Origin: Janthinobacterium agaricidamnosum NBRC 102515 = DSM 9628
Lineage (GTDB): Bacteria > Pseudomonadota > Gammaproteobacteria > Burkholderiales > Burkholderiaceae_D
Length of the DNA: 28,600 nt
NCBI RefSeq assembly: GCF_000723165.1
Contig: NZ_HG322949.1
Coordinates: forward strand, 2,774,260 to 2,802,859
Reading direction: 5' to 3'
The translations under genes were made by a program, and so were the position numbers. Every line of letters begins with the position of its first letter. The first letter of the stretch is position 1. Positions 1 to 8,018 of the stretch are shown here, in pieces. Under the pieces are notes generated by a model. The model made no database searches and was not told where the DNA came from. It saw only the letters and a program-made list of their open reading frames with translations.

Positions 1-408
1 GAAGCCGATCGGCCCTTCCCCGTTATAGCTCATGCTGCCAGCCAGGGTATTGCCGCCGTCGCTGGACTCGACATTGAGCGCCACCACATTCTGGTTGCTA
101 CGGCCGCCGATGACCCAGGTGCCGCCTGGATTCCACGGCGCGGAGTCGCCGCCCCACTGGTTTTCGACCAGGTAGGTATTACTTTGCGTTAATGTTGCCC
201 GGAAACCGATCTGGCCTTCGCCGACATACTTCATGGCCCCGGTGAAGGTGTTGCCGCCATCGGCCGAGTTGATGTTCAGCGCCGCCACGTTTTGGCCGGA
301 GCGGCCGCCGAGCACCCATACCCCGCCTTCGTTCCATGGCGCGGAAGGGCCGCCCCATTGATTTTTAACATGATGGAGATTATTCGCGGACTTGCTTGTT
401 TTCGACAT
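1..408 (-). CDS. OAA-family high-mannose-binding lectin, partial (C-terminus beyond the left edge)
   Basis: The reading frame starts at 408 and stays open to base 1, giving 136 residues of a protein cut by the window edge. It is made of about 67-residue repeats. Repeat 1 begins at N16 and repeat 2 at N83, each with the pattern NQWGG-x-SAPW-N-x-GG-x-W, then GGRS-x-QNV, then GEG-x-IGF. This is the signature of Oscillatoria agardhii agglutinin homologues: cytoplasm-type beta-barrel lectins without a signal peptide that bind the branched core of high-mannose glycans. A strong ribosome site (GGAGG, 415-419) precedes the ATG. Family members have two or four repeats; the second is nearly complete at the edge, so the total cannot be told. 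Binding to mannose-rich glycans of fungi, amoebae or viruses is inferred from the family. Its left-hand neighbours are not visible. Confidence 0.9.
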   Translation of the reverse strand, partial: MSKTSKSANNLHHVKNQWGGPSAPWNEGGVWVLGGRSGQNVAALNINSADGGNTFTGAMKYVGEGQIGFRATLTQSNTYLVENQWGGDSAPWNPGGTWVIGGRSNQNVVALNVESSDGGNTLAGSMSYNGEGPIGF

Positions 409-500
409 TATTGCCTCCAGAATAATATGCACACGATTTAATTAATATCATTTTAGAAATTATTAATTTCATTAATTAATATCTTTGATATTCGCGCGCA
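409..500 (-). promoter_or_regulatory. AT-rich upstream region of the lectin gene with repeated 12-mers
   Basis: The sequence just upstream of the lectin start is strikingly AT-rich compared with the GC-rich surroundings. It contains the 12-mer TTAATTAATATC twice (438-449 and 472-483, a 34-bp period) and between them a 15-bp palindrome, GAAATTA-T-TAATTTC (456-470). The arrangement suggests a promoter/operator or a nucleoid-protein target. No convincing -35/-10 pair was identified, so the role is inferred from position and symmetry. The rest of 501-698 shows nothing I can assign. Confidence 0.35.
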
Positions 501-698
501 GACCAGCAGAGCGGCGCTGTCCCGGCCTTTTGAATGGGGGAGTTAATTTAAAAGACAGGAGGAATGTTATCGTGTTTTTTATCCGGGCATTGGCGCGCAC
601 GAATAATAAAATTTATTTATTATTCAATGACTTATATTGAAACTTATGGGGGGATATGTTGTCTAATATTCGGTAAATATTCCTGCGAAGAAACGGCC

Positions 699-1019
699 TT
701 ATGCGTGCTGGCGATTGTCGGGCTGCGGCGTGGCGGCGCAGGCCTTGGCCCGCGCTTCTTCGGCTTGACGCAAACGCTGCTGATTCAGCCAGGGCGTTGC
801 TTGCGCATGGGGACCATGATCGAGCGGCAAGACGAGTTTTTTTGACGCTTCGCGGCAGGCCGTGGAGACTGCTTGCGGCTGTTCATGCGCTTGCTGCTGA
901 AGGTGTTCGGCCTTGGCCACGCGCGCGTGGTCGATCACTTGCCAGTCGGGGCCGGCAAGCGCCGGGACGGTGATGCCGATGGTGGAGGCGCCCAGGAGCG
1001 CGATAGCTAAGTTTTTCAT
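699..1019 (-). CDS. small secreted hypothetical protein
   Basis: This 106-residue protein starts at the ATG at 1019, chosen because it directly begins a signal peptide: MKN, then a hydrophobic run, then a VPALA-G cleavage site near residue 22. A longer start at 1094 would bury the signal peptide. The mature part is hydrophilic, Gln/Ala/Arg-rich and probably helical, with two cysteines (in TACRE and KACAA) that could form a disulphide in the periplasm. I recognise no domain. No strong Shine-Dalgarno precedes the ATG. It is transcribed like its neighbours (minus strand) but lies about 265 bp beyond the end of the glycosidase genes and about 290 bp from the lectin, so operon membership is doubtful. 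Confidence 0.6.
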   Translation of the reverse strand: MKNLAIALLGASTIGITVPALAGPDWQVIDHARVAKAEHLQQQAHEQPQAVSTACREASKKLVLPLDHGPHAQATPWLNQQRLRQAEEARAKACAATPQPDNRQHA

Positions 1020-1284
1020 GATGAGAGTCGTTCGAGGGAAGCTGCCGGCAGTTGTGGAGACGCACTGCGCGAAAATAAGTAATCGATTTTGCAAGATAAA
1101 GTAGCACGATAGGACTGAAGATTGCTGCTAAAAGAACATTCTTGAATGTCTGATACAGGGTGTTTATATGCCCACCAGCAACTATCAACCCATGATCCTA
1201 ACAGAATTCTTGAAATGTGCCCACAAGGAAAATATTCCCAATGAGCACATTTAATTACCATTAAATTACATTTTTATGACTAAC

Positions 1285-3114
1285 TTATTGCCAGTTATTT
1301 CCGCTCAGCGTGGCTTGGTAGCCTGCGGAATATTTGGCGTATGGCACTTTACCAGCGCTGACGCCGGTGACCGTGTTGTTGCTGATGCTGGCACTGCCGC
1401 TTGGCGCCGGATAGAACGGTGCGCCAATCACCACGCCGTTGCGCCATGGCGCCGTCACGGTATTTTGTTCCAGCCGGATATTGGTCGACGTCGAGAAACC
1501 GATGCCGTCATACAGCGAGCCGATGATGGTATTGTTGCTGACTTCGATGTCGTCAACGATGCCGACGTCGTGGCCATCGCTGCCATTACCGATATGCAGC
1601 GCCGGTTGGCCCTGGTCAAAACCATTGCCGCCGGACCGCACGATGGTGTTGCCGGTGATGCGCGACGCATGCAGGTCGCTGCCATTGACGCCGAAACGGC
1701 CAACGCCGAGGCCGGTATAACGGGCCGTGTCGGCGACGTAGTTGTTTGCCACCAGGTGGCCGCTGCCGCCATACACGCCGATCGCCTTGCCGTTCCAGGC
1801 GCCGATGATGGTGTTGTTGGTCTGGGTGATATTGCTCATCGGCGAGTAAAACACGCGGCCATGGTCGGTGTCGTTGTAGTTGACCGAGTTGATCGCGATG
1901 CCATCGTCGCCAGTGCCGCGGACAAAGTTATTGGTCGCGGTCAGGTAGTTGCCGACGGTGGAGTCGAGCGACACGTTATTCAGGTTGCAGCCGTCGGCCC
2001 AGATCGACGTCAGCCGGGTATTGCGGACGATGCCGCCGGTGCCCGAGGCCCAGAAACCGGACAAGACGTGCTGGGTCCAGATGTTTTCCGCCAGCCAATT
2101 GGTGCCGGTTGTATCCATCGCGCCGCCGGCGCCATCGACCGATTCACGGCTGCGCGAATTGGAATCGACATGGAAATTGCGCACCGTCGTCGAGGTCAGC
2201 TGGAAGATCGAGCCCAGGCCGTTGGCGTTCGGCAGCGGCACGTCGCGGTAGATGGTGCTGTACCACATGCCGGCGCCTTCGATGGTGACGCCCTTGGCGA
2301 CCAGGCTGTTGGTGCCCTTCAGATAGAAGTTGCCTGAGGGAATCCACACACTCTTGTTTTGCGATTGCGCCTGGTTGATGCAATTCTGAATCGCCGCGGT
2401 GCTGTCCTTGGCGTTCGGGTTGCCGGCACCATTGGTCGGCGTCGTATCGGCGACCGCGCCGCAACTGGTGATCGAGATGGAATTGGCGGGTTGCGCCAGC
2501 GGCGCCGGCGGATTTTCAACGTCGATCACATCGACATTGTAGAAGGCAGCCGTGTTGTCGCTATCCTTGCGCAGCGAAAAAGTGCTGCCCGGCCCGATCG
2601 GCTCGCCGACGATGAAGGCGTGGCTTTCGTCGAAAAAGGCGCGCGGCTTGCCCGACGCCGGATTCTGGTCGCTGGCCTGATATTCCTTGCCTTCGTAAAT
2701 CCAGCTTTGGCGCGAGTTCAGGTTCAGGTGCTGGCGGAATACGCCGTTGACGTACAGGTTCAGCGTGGCGGTGATGCCACCGCCGCCGGGCGCGTCGGGG
2801 ATGCTGGCGCGCACGTTGATGAAGCTGATCGGCTTGCCGGTGTTATTGGTCCACCATACTTCCTGGTTATTGCCGGTCAAGGCGACGTAGGCGTGGCCGG
2901 ACGATTCCAGTTCCGGACTGGCGAAGCGCGTGGTCGGTGCCGCTGTCAGCGACACCACCTTGGCGCCGCCGACCACCGTGCCGGCTTCGGCTTCATAGCT
3001 GACGAAAGTCGTGGTCGCGCCGACGGCGGCGTGCACGTGTGCGGCCACCAGCATGCTGGCGGCGGTGGCGATGGCGGTCATCGTCATGGCGCTTGTTTTT
3101 TTATGTCGGGTCAT
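1285..3114 (-). CDS. secreted GH87-type glucanase (alpha-1,3-glucanase/mycodextranase-like), copy 1
   Basis: A 609-residue exported beta-helix enzyme. The start at 3114 is favoured over the longer frame because AAGGAG lies 10 bases upstream and a signal peptide follows immediately (KK, hydrophobic core, AHVHA). Residues about 38-190 form a CBM35/CBM6-like jelly-roll (YEAEAGT at the start, then WWTNNTG and DVIDVENP at the end). Residues about 200-609 form a right-handed parallel beta-helix rich in NN-x-I/V ladder turns. D374 in WADGCN and the pair D403-D404 in GTGDDGIAIN match the D...DD catalytic arrangement described for GH87. The likely substrates are alpha-1,3- or alternating alpha-1,3/1,4-glucans of fungal walls or bacterial polysaccharide. 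It lies 264 bp downstream of a paralogue of about 85-90% identity (by eye). Substrate specificity is inferred, not seen. Confidence 0.82.
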   Translation of the reverse strand: MTRHKKTSAMTMTAIATAASMLVAAHVHAAVGATTTFVSYEAEAGTVVGGAKVVSLTAAPTTRFASPELESSGHAYVALTGNNQEVWWTNNTGKPISFINVRASIPDAPGGGGITATLNLYVNGVFRQHLNLNSRQSWIYEGKEYQASDQNPASGKPRAFFDESHAFIVGEPIGPGSTFSLRKDSDNTAAFYNVDVIDVENPPAPLAQPANSISITSCGAVADTTPTNGAGNPNAKDSTAAIQNCINQAQSQNKSVWIPSGNFYLKGTNSLVAKGVTIEGAGMWYSTIYRDVPLPNANGLGSIFQLTSTTVRNFHVDSNSRSRESVDGAGGAMDTTGTNWLAENIWTQHVLSGFWASGTGGIVRNTRLTSIWADGCNLNNVSLDSTVGNYLTATNNFVRGTGDDGIAINSVNYNDTDHGRVFYSPMSNITQTNNTIIGAWNGKAIGVYGGSGHLVANNYVADTARYTGLGVGRFGVNGSDLHASRITGNTIVRSGGNGFDQGQPALHIGNGSDGHDVGIVDDIEVSNNTIIGSLYDGIGFSTSTNIRLEQNTVTAPWRNGVVIGAPFYPAPSGSASISNNTVTGVSAGKVPYAKYSAGYQATLSGNNWQ

Positions 3115-3339
3115 TAAGTCGATGCTCCTTGCGGATGTAGTGGGTAGGCCGCCGGACTGCCGGCGGCGTTGGTCGTTGCTGCCATTCCCGGTACCGGGCC
3201 GCTGGCTATGGTTACCCTGGCTGCGGTCCGCTGTATTAGTTTCGGCAGTGAAATATAGCATGCTCAACTACAAAACCAGCAAGCTGTTTCCAGTAGAACT
3301 GTTTCTGTGTGGAAATTGATACAGTTGAATATAGTTGCT

Positions 3340-3367
3340 CCGTGCCGGCAACGGATTCCCGGCACGG
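3340..3367 (-). terminator. hairpin downstream of glucanase copy 2
   Basis: A perfect 9-bp stem (CCGTGCCGG at 3340-3348, CCGGCACGG at 3359-3367) with a 10-nt loop lies 12 bases past the stop codon of the upstream glucanase gene. No T-tract follows on the minus strand, so it is either a weak or partial terminator or an mRNA 3'-end stabiliser between the two paralogues. Confidence 0.4.
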
Positions 3368-3378
3368 CAACCGATGGC

Positions 3379-5205
3379 TTACCAGTTATTGCCGCTGAGC
3401 GTAGCCTGGAAGTTCTTGGCATAGTTGGCGTACGCAACTTTGCCGCTGCGAAGCCCGCTGACCGTGTTATTGCTGATCGTCGCGTCGCCCTTCGGCGTCG
3501 AATAGAACGGCGCACCGATGACGATCCCGTTGCGCCATGGCGCGGTCACGGTATTTTGCTGCAGCCGGATATTGGTCGACATCGAGAAACCGATACCATC
3601 GTACAAGGCGTCGACGACGCTATTTCCGCTGACCTCGATGTCATCGATAATACCGAGGTTCGGGTCGTCGCTGTCGCTGCCGATATGCAGCGCCGGCTGG
3701 CCCTGGTCGAAGCCATTGCCGCCGGACCGGACAATCAGGTTGCCGCTGATGCGCGACGCATGCAGGTCGCTGCCGTTGCTGCCGAAGCGGCCCACGCCCA
3801 TGCCGGAATAGCGCGCCGTGTCGGCGATATAGTTATTCGCCACCAGGTTATTGCTGCCGCCATACACGCCGATGCCCTTGCCATTCCATGCGCTGATCAC
3901 CGTGTTGTTGGTCTGGGTGATATTGGTCATCGGCGTGTAGTACACGCGGCCATGGTCGGTATCGTTGTAAGCGACCGAATTGATCGCCATGCCATCGTCG
4001 CCGGTGCCGCGGATAAAGTTATTGGTCGCGGTCAGGTAGTTGCCGATGCTGGTGTCGAGCGCGACGTTATTCAGGTTGCAGCCGTCGGCCCAGATCGACG
4101 TCAGCCGGTTATTGCGCACCATGCCGCCGGTGCCCGAGGCCCAGAAGCCGGACAGGACGTGCTGGGTCCAGAGATTTTCCGCCAGCCAATTGGTGCCGGT
4201 GGTATCCATCGCACCACCGGCGCCATCGACGGGTTCGCGGCTGCGCGCGTTGGAGTCCACGTGAAAATTGCGCACCGTCGTCGACGTCAGCTGGAAGATC
4301 GCGCCCAGGCCGTTGGCGTTCGGCAGCGGCACGTCGCGGTAAATCGTGCTGTACCACATGCCCGCACCTTCGATGGTGATGCCCTTGGCCACCAGCCCAT
4401 TGGTGCCTTTCAGATAAAAGTTGCCTGAGGGAATCCACAGGATCTTGTTTTGCGATTGCGCCTGGTTGATGCAATTCTGGATCGCCGCGGTGCTGTCCCT
4501 GGCGTTCGGGTTGCCGCCGCCATTGGTCGGCGCCATGTCGGCGACCGCGCCGCAACTGGTGATCGAAATGGAATTGGCGGGCTGGGCCAGTGGCGGCGGC
4601 GGATTTTCAACGTCGATCACATCGATATTGTAAAACGCCGCCGTGTTGTCGCTATCCGTGCGCAGCGAAAAGGTGCTGCCCGGCCCGATCGGCTCGCCGA
4701 CGATGAAGGCGTGGGTTTCGTCGAAGAAGGCGCGCGGCTTGCCCGAGACCGGATTCTGGTCGCTGGCCTGGTATTCCTTGCCCTCGTAAATCCAGCTTTG
4801 GCGCGAGTTCAGGTTCAGGTGCTGGCGGAATACGCCGTTGACGTACAGGTTCAGCGTGGCGGTAATGCCACCGCCGCCGGGCGCGTCGGGGATGCTGGCG
4901 CGCACATTGATGAAGCTGATCGGCTTGCCGGTGTTATTGGTCCACCATACTTCCTGGTTCTTGCCGGTCATCGCCACGTAGGCATGGCCGGATGCCTCCA
5001 GTTCCGGGCTGGCGAAGCGCGTGGCCGGCGCCGCTGTCAGCGCCACCACCTTGGCGCCGCCGACCACCGTGCCGGCTTCCGCTTCATAGCTGGTGAACAG
5101 CGTGGTCGCACCGACGCCGGCGTGGGCATGGGCGGCGGCCAGCAGGGTGGCGGCAGCGGCCAGCGCCGTCATCGTCATGATCTGTGTTTTTTTGCTTTGG
5201 TTCAT
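3379..5205 (-). CDS. secreted GH87-type glucanase, copy 2 (paralogue of 1285-3114)
   Basis: A 608-residue protein with the same architecture as its neighbour: signal peptide ending AHAHA, CBM35-like domain at about 38-190, and a beta-helix catalytic domain with D374 and D403-D404 conserved. The start at 5205 follows AAGGA and begins the signal peptide; the frame is open further upstream without one. It is the first of the tandem pair in the direction of transcription. The copies are almost colinear, with no indel in the N-terminal two thirds. They diverge most in the signal peptide and the last 60 residues; the final Q of copy 1 is absent here. This points to a fairly recent tandem duplication followed by divergence, perhaps in substrate preference. 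Function is assigned from the family motifs. Confidence 0.82.
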   Translation of the reverse strand: MNQSKKTQIMTMTALAAAATLLAAAHAHAGVGATTLFTSYEAEAGTVVGGAKVVALTAAPATRFASPELEASGHAYVAMTGKNQEVWWTNNTGKPISFINVRASIPDAPGGGGITATLNLYVNGVFRQHLNLNSRQSWIYEGKEYQASDQNPVSGKPRAFFDETHAFIVGEPIGPGSTFSLRTDSDNTAAFYNIDVIDVENPPPPLAQPANSISITSCGAVADMAPTNGGGNPNARDSTAAIQNCINQAQSQNKILWIPSGNFYLKGTNGLVAKGITIEGAGMWYSTIYRDVPLPNANGLGAIFQLTSTTVRNFHVDSNARSREPVDGAGGAMDTTGTNWLAENLWTQHVLSGFWASGTGGMVRNNRLTSIWADGCNLNNVALDTSIGNYLTATNNFIRGTGDDGMAINSVAYNDTDHGRVYYTPMTNITQTNNTVISAWNGKGIGVYGGSNNLVANNYIADTARYSGMGVGRFGSNGSDLHASRISGNLIVRSGGNGFDQGQPALHIGSDSDDPNLGIIDDIEVSGNSVVDALYDGIGFSMSTNIRLQQNTVTAPWRNGIVIGAPFYSTPKGDATISNNTVSGLRSGKVAYANYAKNFQATLSGNNW

Positions 5206-5351
5206 GCAGTCGATTTTCCTTGCAGAGGGAGTGAGGTCGCCGGAATTCCGGCCGGATTGTGTCTGGCTGATTTCAATATAGCATGAAATCACAAATAGTT
5301 TCCGCACAAACCATTTCCGCATAGAAATCTATTCGGCGACCTGATGTACTC

Positions 5352-6392
5352 CTACACTGCTTTCAGAAAACGCAATAAATGCTGGAAATAAAACGCCTGC
5401 TCGTCCCACATGCTCAGGTGGCTGCCATTCTGGCAGATGAACGAGCTTGCGTTCGGCATCATTTTTGCCATTTTTTGCATATCCTCGGGATCCATTTCAT
5501 CGTATTTGGCACCGATCGTCAGGGTTTTGACCTTGATCTCATGCAGCCGGTCCCATCGTTCCCAATCCTTCAGGTTGCCGGTCATCAGGAATTCACTTTT
5601 CCCCTGCATCTGGTTGTAGATCTTGTTATTCGCGTGGCGCAAGGTCTGGCCGACGGCGTCCGGCCATGGCTGGATGCGGCAGATTACCTTGGGATATAAC
5701 TCTTCCATCATGATCTTTTCGTATTCCGGCGAGTCGTAAGCCTCTTTCGCTTCCAGCGCTTCCAGTTGAGCCAGCAAGGCCGGCGGCAGTTGCTGCTTGA
5801 TGGCGTTAGTCCGTTTCAGGTATGCCTGCATGCCGGCGGCCATGTTGGAAATGACCAGGCCGCGCAAGTGTCGTTGATGGTGCAGCGCATATTCGATCCC
5901 CAGGATGCCGCCCCAGGAATGGCCGTATAGCACGAAATTCTCCAGGCCCAGGCCGCGCCGGACTTCTTCCACCTCTTCCAGGTAGCGCGGCAAGGTCCAC
6001 AGCGAAGGATCGTCCGGCTGGTCGGAATTACCGCAGCCCAACTGGTCGTAGTAATACATTTCTATCCCTGCTTGCGGCAGGAACGATTCCATCGCTTCCA
6101 GGTATTCATGGGTAAATCCCGGGCCGCCATGCAGCAGCAGCACCTTGACCGGGCCGCTGCCAATTTTCTTGGTCCATACTTTGTATTTGCCGCCGACCAC
6201 CGGAACCATGCGCACGCCGGCGGTCCGGATGCCGGGCGGATTCAAGCCGTCGGGCTGTGTCACCGTGATACCGTCCACGCCGCCGGCTGGCCGGGCTGGC
6301 GCCGCCACTGCCGCGCCGCTGCTCGCCGTGCCGGCCACCGTACCGGCTACCGCCGAGACGACACTCGTTGCAAGAAAATTACGCCTATCCAT
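5352..6392 (-). CDS. Tat-exported alpha/beta hydrolase, proline iminopeptidase-like (peptidase S33)
   Basis: A 346-residue protein. Three ATG codons stand in a row (6398, 6395, 6392). GAGGG sits 6 bases before the third, so the start at 6392 is preferred. The N-terminus DRRNFLA is a twin-arginine signal followed by an Ala/Gly-rich hydrophobic segment, so the enzyme should act outside the cytoplasm. The fold is an alpha/beta hydrolase with oxyanion-hole motif HGGPG (88-92), nucleophile S159 in GHSWGG, acid D298 and H325. This set is typical of prolyl aminopeptidases and related tricorn-type amidases that cleave N-terminal proline or amino-acid amides. It lies 51 bp downstream of the GNAT gene on the same strand and may be co-transcribed with it. 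Exact substrate unknown. Confidence 0.82.
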   Translation of the reverse strand: MDRRNFLATSVVSAVAGTVAGTASSGAAVAAPARPAGGVDGITVTQPDGLNPPGIRTAGVRMVPVVGGKYKVWTKKIGSGPVKVLLLHGGPGFTHEYLEAMESFLPQAGIEMYYYDQLGCGNSDQPDDPSLWTLPRYLEEVEEVRRGLGLENFVLYGHSWGGILGIEYALHHQRHLRGLVISNMAAGMQAYLKRTNAIKQQLPPALLAQLEALEAKEAYDSPEYEKIMMEELYPKVICRIQPWPDAVGQTLRHANNKIYNQMQGKSEFLMTGNLKDWERWDRLHEIKVKTLTIGAKYDEMDPEDMQKMAKMMPNASSFICQNGSHLSMWDEQAFYFQHLLRFLKAV

Positions 6393-6443
6393 CATCATCC
6401 CTCATTTATTAAGTAAATTACTGCCATTTTTCAACAATACGAC

Positions 6444-7247
6444 TCAGGCCGTCACCAGTCCATAATTCAGGCGCAGCGCCACGCGGCGGAAGCCGGCGCG
6501 CAGGATATTATTCAAGGAGGAATTGTTTTCGCCCTCTTTCGGATGCCAGGTTCCCACTCCGATATCGCGGCAACCGGCTTGTTGCGCGGCCAGTACGCGC
6601 GCCGCGATCAACGCCGCTTGTGCGCCGAGGCGGCGCGCCTCAGGCAAGGTGCCGCCCATGCCCAGCCACGCGCGGGTTCCCGACAGATATAGCCCGCCGA
6701 CAGCAATCGGCACGCCATCGTGGCAAGCGAAATAAAAGCGCCAGCCCTTGCGCATCGCCATCGCCGCGAACCATTCCTGCATCGATTCGGGGAAAGAAAA
6801 AGAACGGCACAGCACCATGCCGAGCAAGCCGGACTCTTGCGCCGTCACTTCCCTGACCTGCAGCGTGCCGGCAAACGGTATGGATTGATCGAGTAGAAAT
6901 TGCTCGATTCCCTTGTTCGCGGCGGGCTGAAAGCCATTTTTTTCCAGCAGCGGAAGCAGATGCCGGGCCAGCGGCGAGACCTGTATCCAATAGTTAGCGA
7001 TGCCGCGCTCCCGGTACAGCGCCATGATTTCTTCCAGCATGGCCTGGCTCACCGCGCCACCATTGCCGAGGCCGACGACGCGGTTCAGGAACGGCGTCGA
7101 CAGCGTGGGCGACAGCAATAGGGTGCGATCGATGGACTGTAGCGCGAGGTTGCCGTAGCGTGGTGGCGCAGCCCTGAAACAGTCGCCGATAGCCTCTGCT
7201 TCTATGCTGTCGGCCAAGATTATTTGCTGATCTTGCAAAAGAGACAT
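6444..7247 (-). CDS. GNAT-family N-acetyltransferase
   Basis: A 267-residue cytoplasmic protein. The C-terminal half (about 130-260) has the GNAT layout: a beta-strand pair with AVGGLYLSGTRAWLGMGG, then a charged pyrophosphate-binding loop region PEARRLGAQAALIAARVLAA, and a final strand near NNILRAGFRRVAL. The N-terminal half resembles a degenerate first GNAT domain (LYRERGIANYWIQVSP, then LLEKNGF), so this may be a tandem GNAT fold. The acceptor cannot be deduced. The start at 7247 has only a weak AGAAG site. The gene is divergent from the tetR-type gene, and two operator-like palindromes lie in the shared 120-bp gap, so repression by that regulator is likely. It probably leads an operon with the hydrolase at 5352-6392. 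Confidence 0.75.
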   Translation of the reverse strand: MSLLQDQQIILADSIEAEAIGDCFRAAPPRYGNLALQSIDRTLLLSPTLSTPFLNRVVGLGNGGAVSQAMLEEIMALYRERGIANYWIQVSPLARHLLPLLEKNGFQPAANKGIEQFLLDQSIPFAGTLQVREVTAQESGLLGMVLCRSFSFPESMQEWFAAMAMRKGWRFYFACHDGVPIAVGGLYLSGTRAWLGMGGTLPEARRLGAQAALIAARVLAAQQAGCRDIGVGTWHPKEGENNSSLNNILRAGFRRVALRLNYGLVTA

Positions 7248-7301
7248 ATCAAATTCTTCTTTCTTGACGTTTTGCTAGTTATAATACGCAACAGGACATA
7301 T

Positions 7302-7329
7302 CTTACACCGTAAAAACTTACATCGTAAG
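7302..7329. promoter_or_regulatory. tandem TetR-type operator palindromes
   Basis: Two 13-bp dyads occur with centres 15 bp apart: CTTAC-acc-GTAAA (7302-7314) and a perfect CTTAC-atc-GTAAG (7317-7329). They lie in the divergent intergenic region between the GNAT gene and the tetR-type gene. A minus-strand -10-like TATTAT (7282-7287) sits just downstream for the GNAT gene. The arrangement fits autoregulation and co-repression by the adjacent TetR protein. This is inferred from symmetry and position. Confidence 0.6.
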
Positions 7330-7367
7330 AATAATTGAGTGTGTTGGCTTAGAAGAGACAACTTGTG

Positions 7368-8018
7368 ATGAGCAGAAAAAAAAAGGAAACCGCGCTGGAC
7401 CGCGAACGCATCGCGGCCGCCGCACTGGCGCTGATCGATGCCGAGGGGATTGATCAGTTGTCGATGCGCAAGCTCGGTGCCAGTCTCGGCGTTGAAGCGA
7501 TGACGCTGTACTATTACTTTACCAATAAGGCGGAGTTGCTGGATGGCGTCACGGATTGCCTGCTCGAATTAGTGGAGAGTTTCATGGATCCGGCGCTGGC
7601 CGGGCTGGAGCGGATACGCCAGACTTTTCACGGCATGCGCCGGCTATCGATCGAGCACCCGCAAGCCTTTTTGGCGATGGTGCAGCGGCGCTTCCGCACC
7701 CGCCGCGCGCTGGAATTTTATGAGCATTTGCTGCAGGCATTCGCCGACGCCGGAGCGACGCCGGAACAGAGCGCCCGTTATTACCGCATGCTGGCCAACT
7801 TCAGCGCCGGCGCCGGCATCGCCGAAGTTGGCAGCCGGGCTTTGCAGCCGCATGCGACGCCGATCATCCTGGAGGATTTTAATTTGCCGGAAGTGTTTCC
7901 CCGGGTCACAGAAGTGGCGCCGCATTTGCGGGTGCCCTGTCTCGGCCCGATCTTCGCATCCGGGCTTGAATTGATACTCGGCCAGTTGCAGGCCGAGTTA
8001 TCGTTCAGCGCATCATGA
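7368..8018 (+). CDS. TetR-family transcriptional regulator with TetR-class C-terminal domain
   Basis: A 216-residue regulator. The N-terminal helix-turn-helix (about residues 8-55) contains RERIAAAALALID, then LSMRKLGASLGVEAMTLYYY and F-x-NKAELLDGV, a classic TetR signature. The remaining helices form the ligand-binding and dimer domain of the TetR_C type. The start is taken at ATG 7368; a GTG codon immediately before it is also in frame. No strong Shine-Dalgarno is visible. It is divergent from the GNAT-hydrolase genes and shares their operator region. Its 3' end overlaps the convergent hydrolase gene by 6 bp. Ligand unknown. Confidence 0.88.
   Translation: MSRKKKETALDRERIAAAALALIDAEGIDQLSMRKLGASLGVEAMTLYYYFTNKAELLDGVTDCLLELVESFMDPALAGLERIRQTFHGMRRLSIEHPQAFLAMVQRRFRTRRALEFYEHLLQAFADAGATPEQSARYYRMLANFSAGAGIAEVGSRALQPHATPIILEDFNLPEVFPRVTEVAPHLRVPCLGPIFASGLELILGQLQAELSFSAS

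Noticed and set aside
564..973. Two overlapping plus-strand ORFs left of 1 kb
   Set aside because: They overlap the signal-peptide-bearing minus-strand gene, have no ribosome site and show no family resemblance.
1136..1149. Short palindrome ACATTC-tt-GAATGT
   Set aside because: Six-base arms in an AT-rich gap with no positional link to a promoter; easily due to chance.
1276..5286. Long open frames on the plus strand (250-370 codons) opposite the two glucanase genes
   Set aside because: They mirror the codon pattern of the real minus-strand genes, recur in the same phase in both paralogues, lack ribosome sites and have low-complexity Ala/Asp/Arg-rich products.
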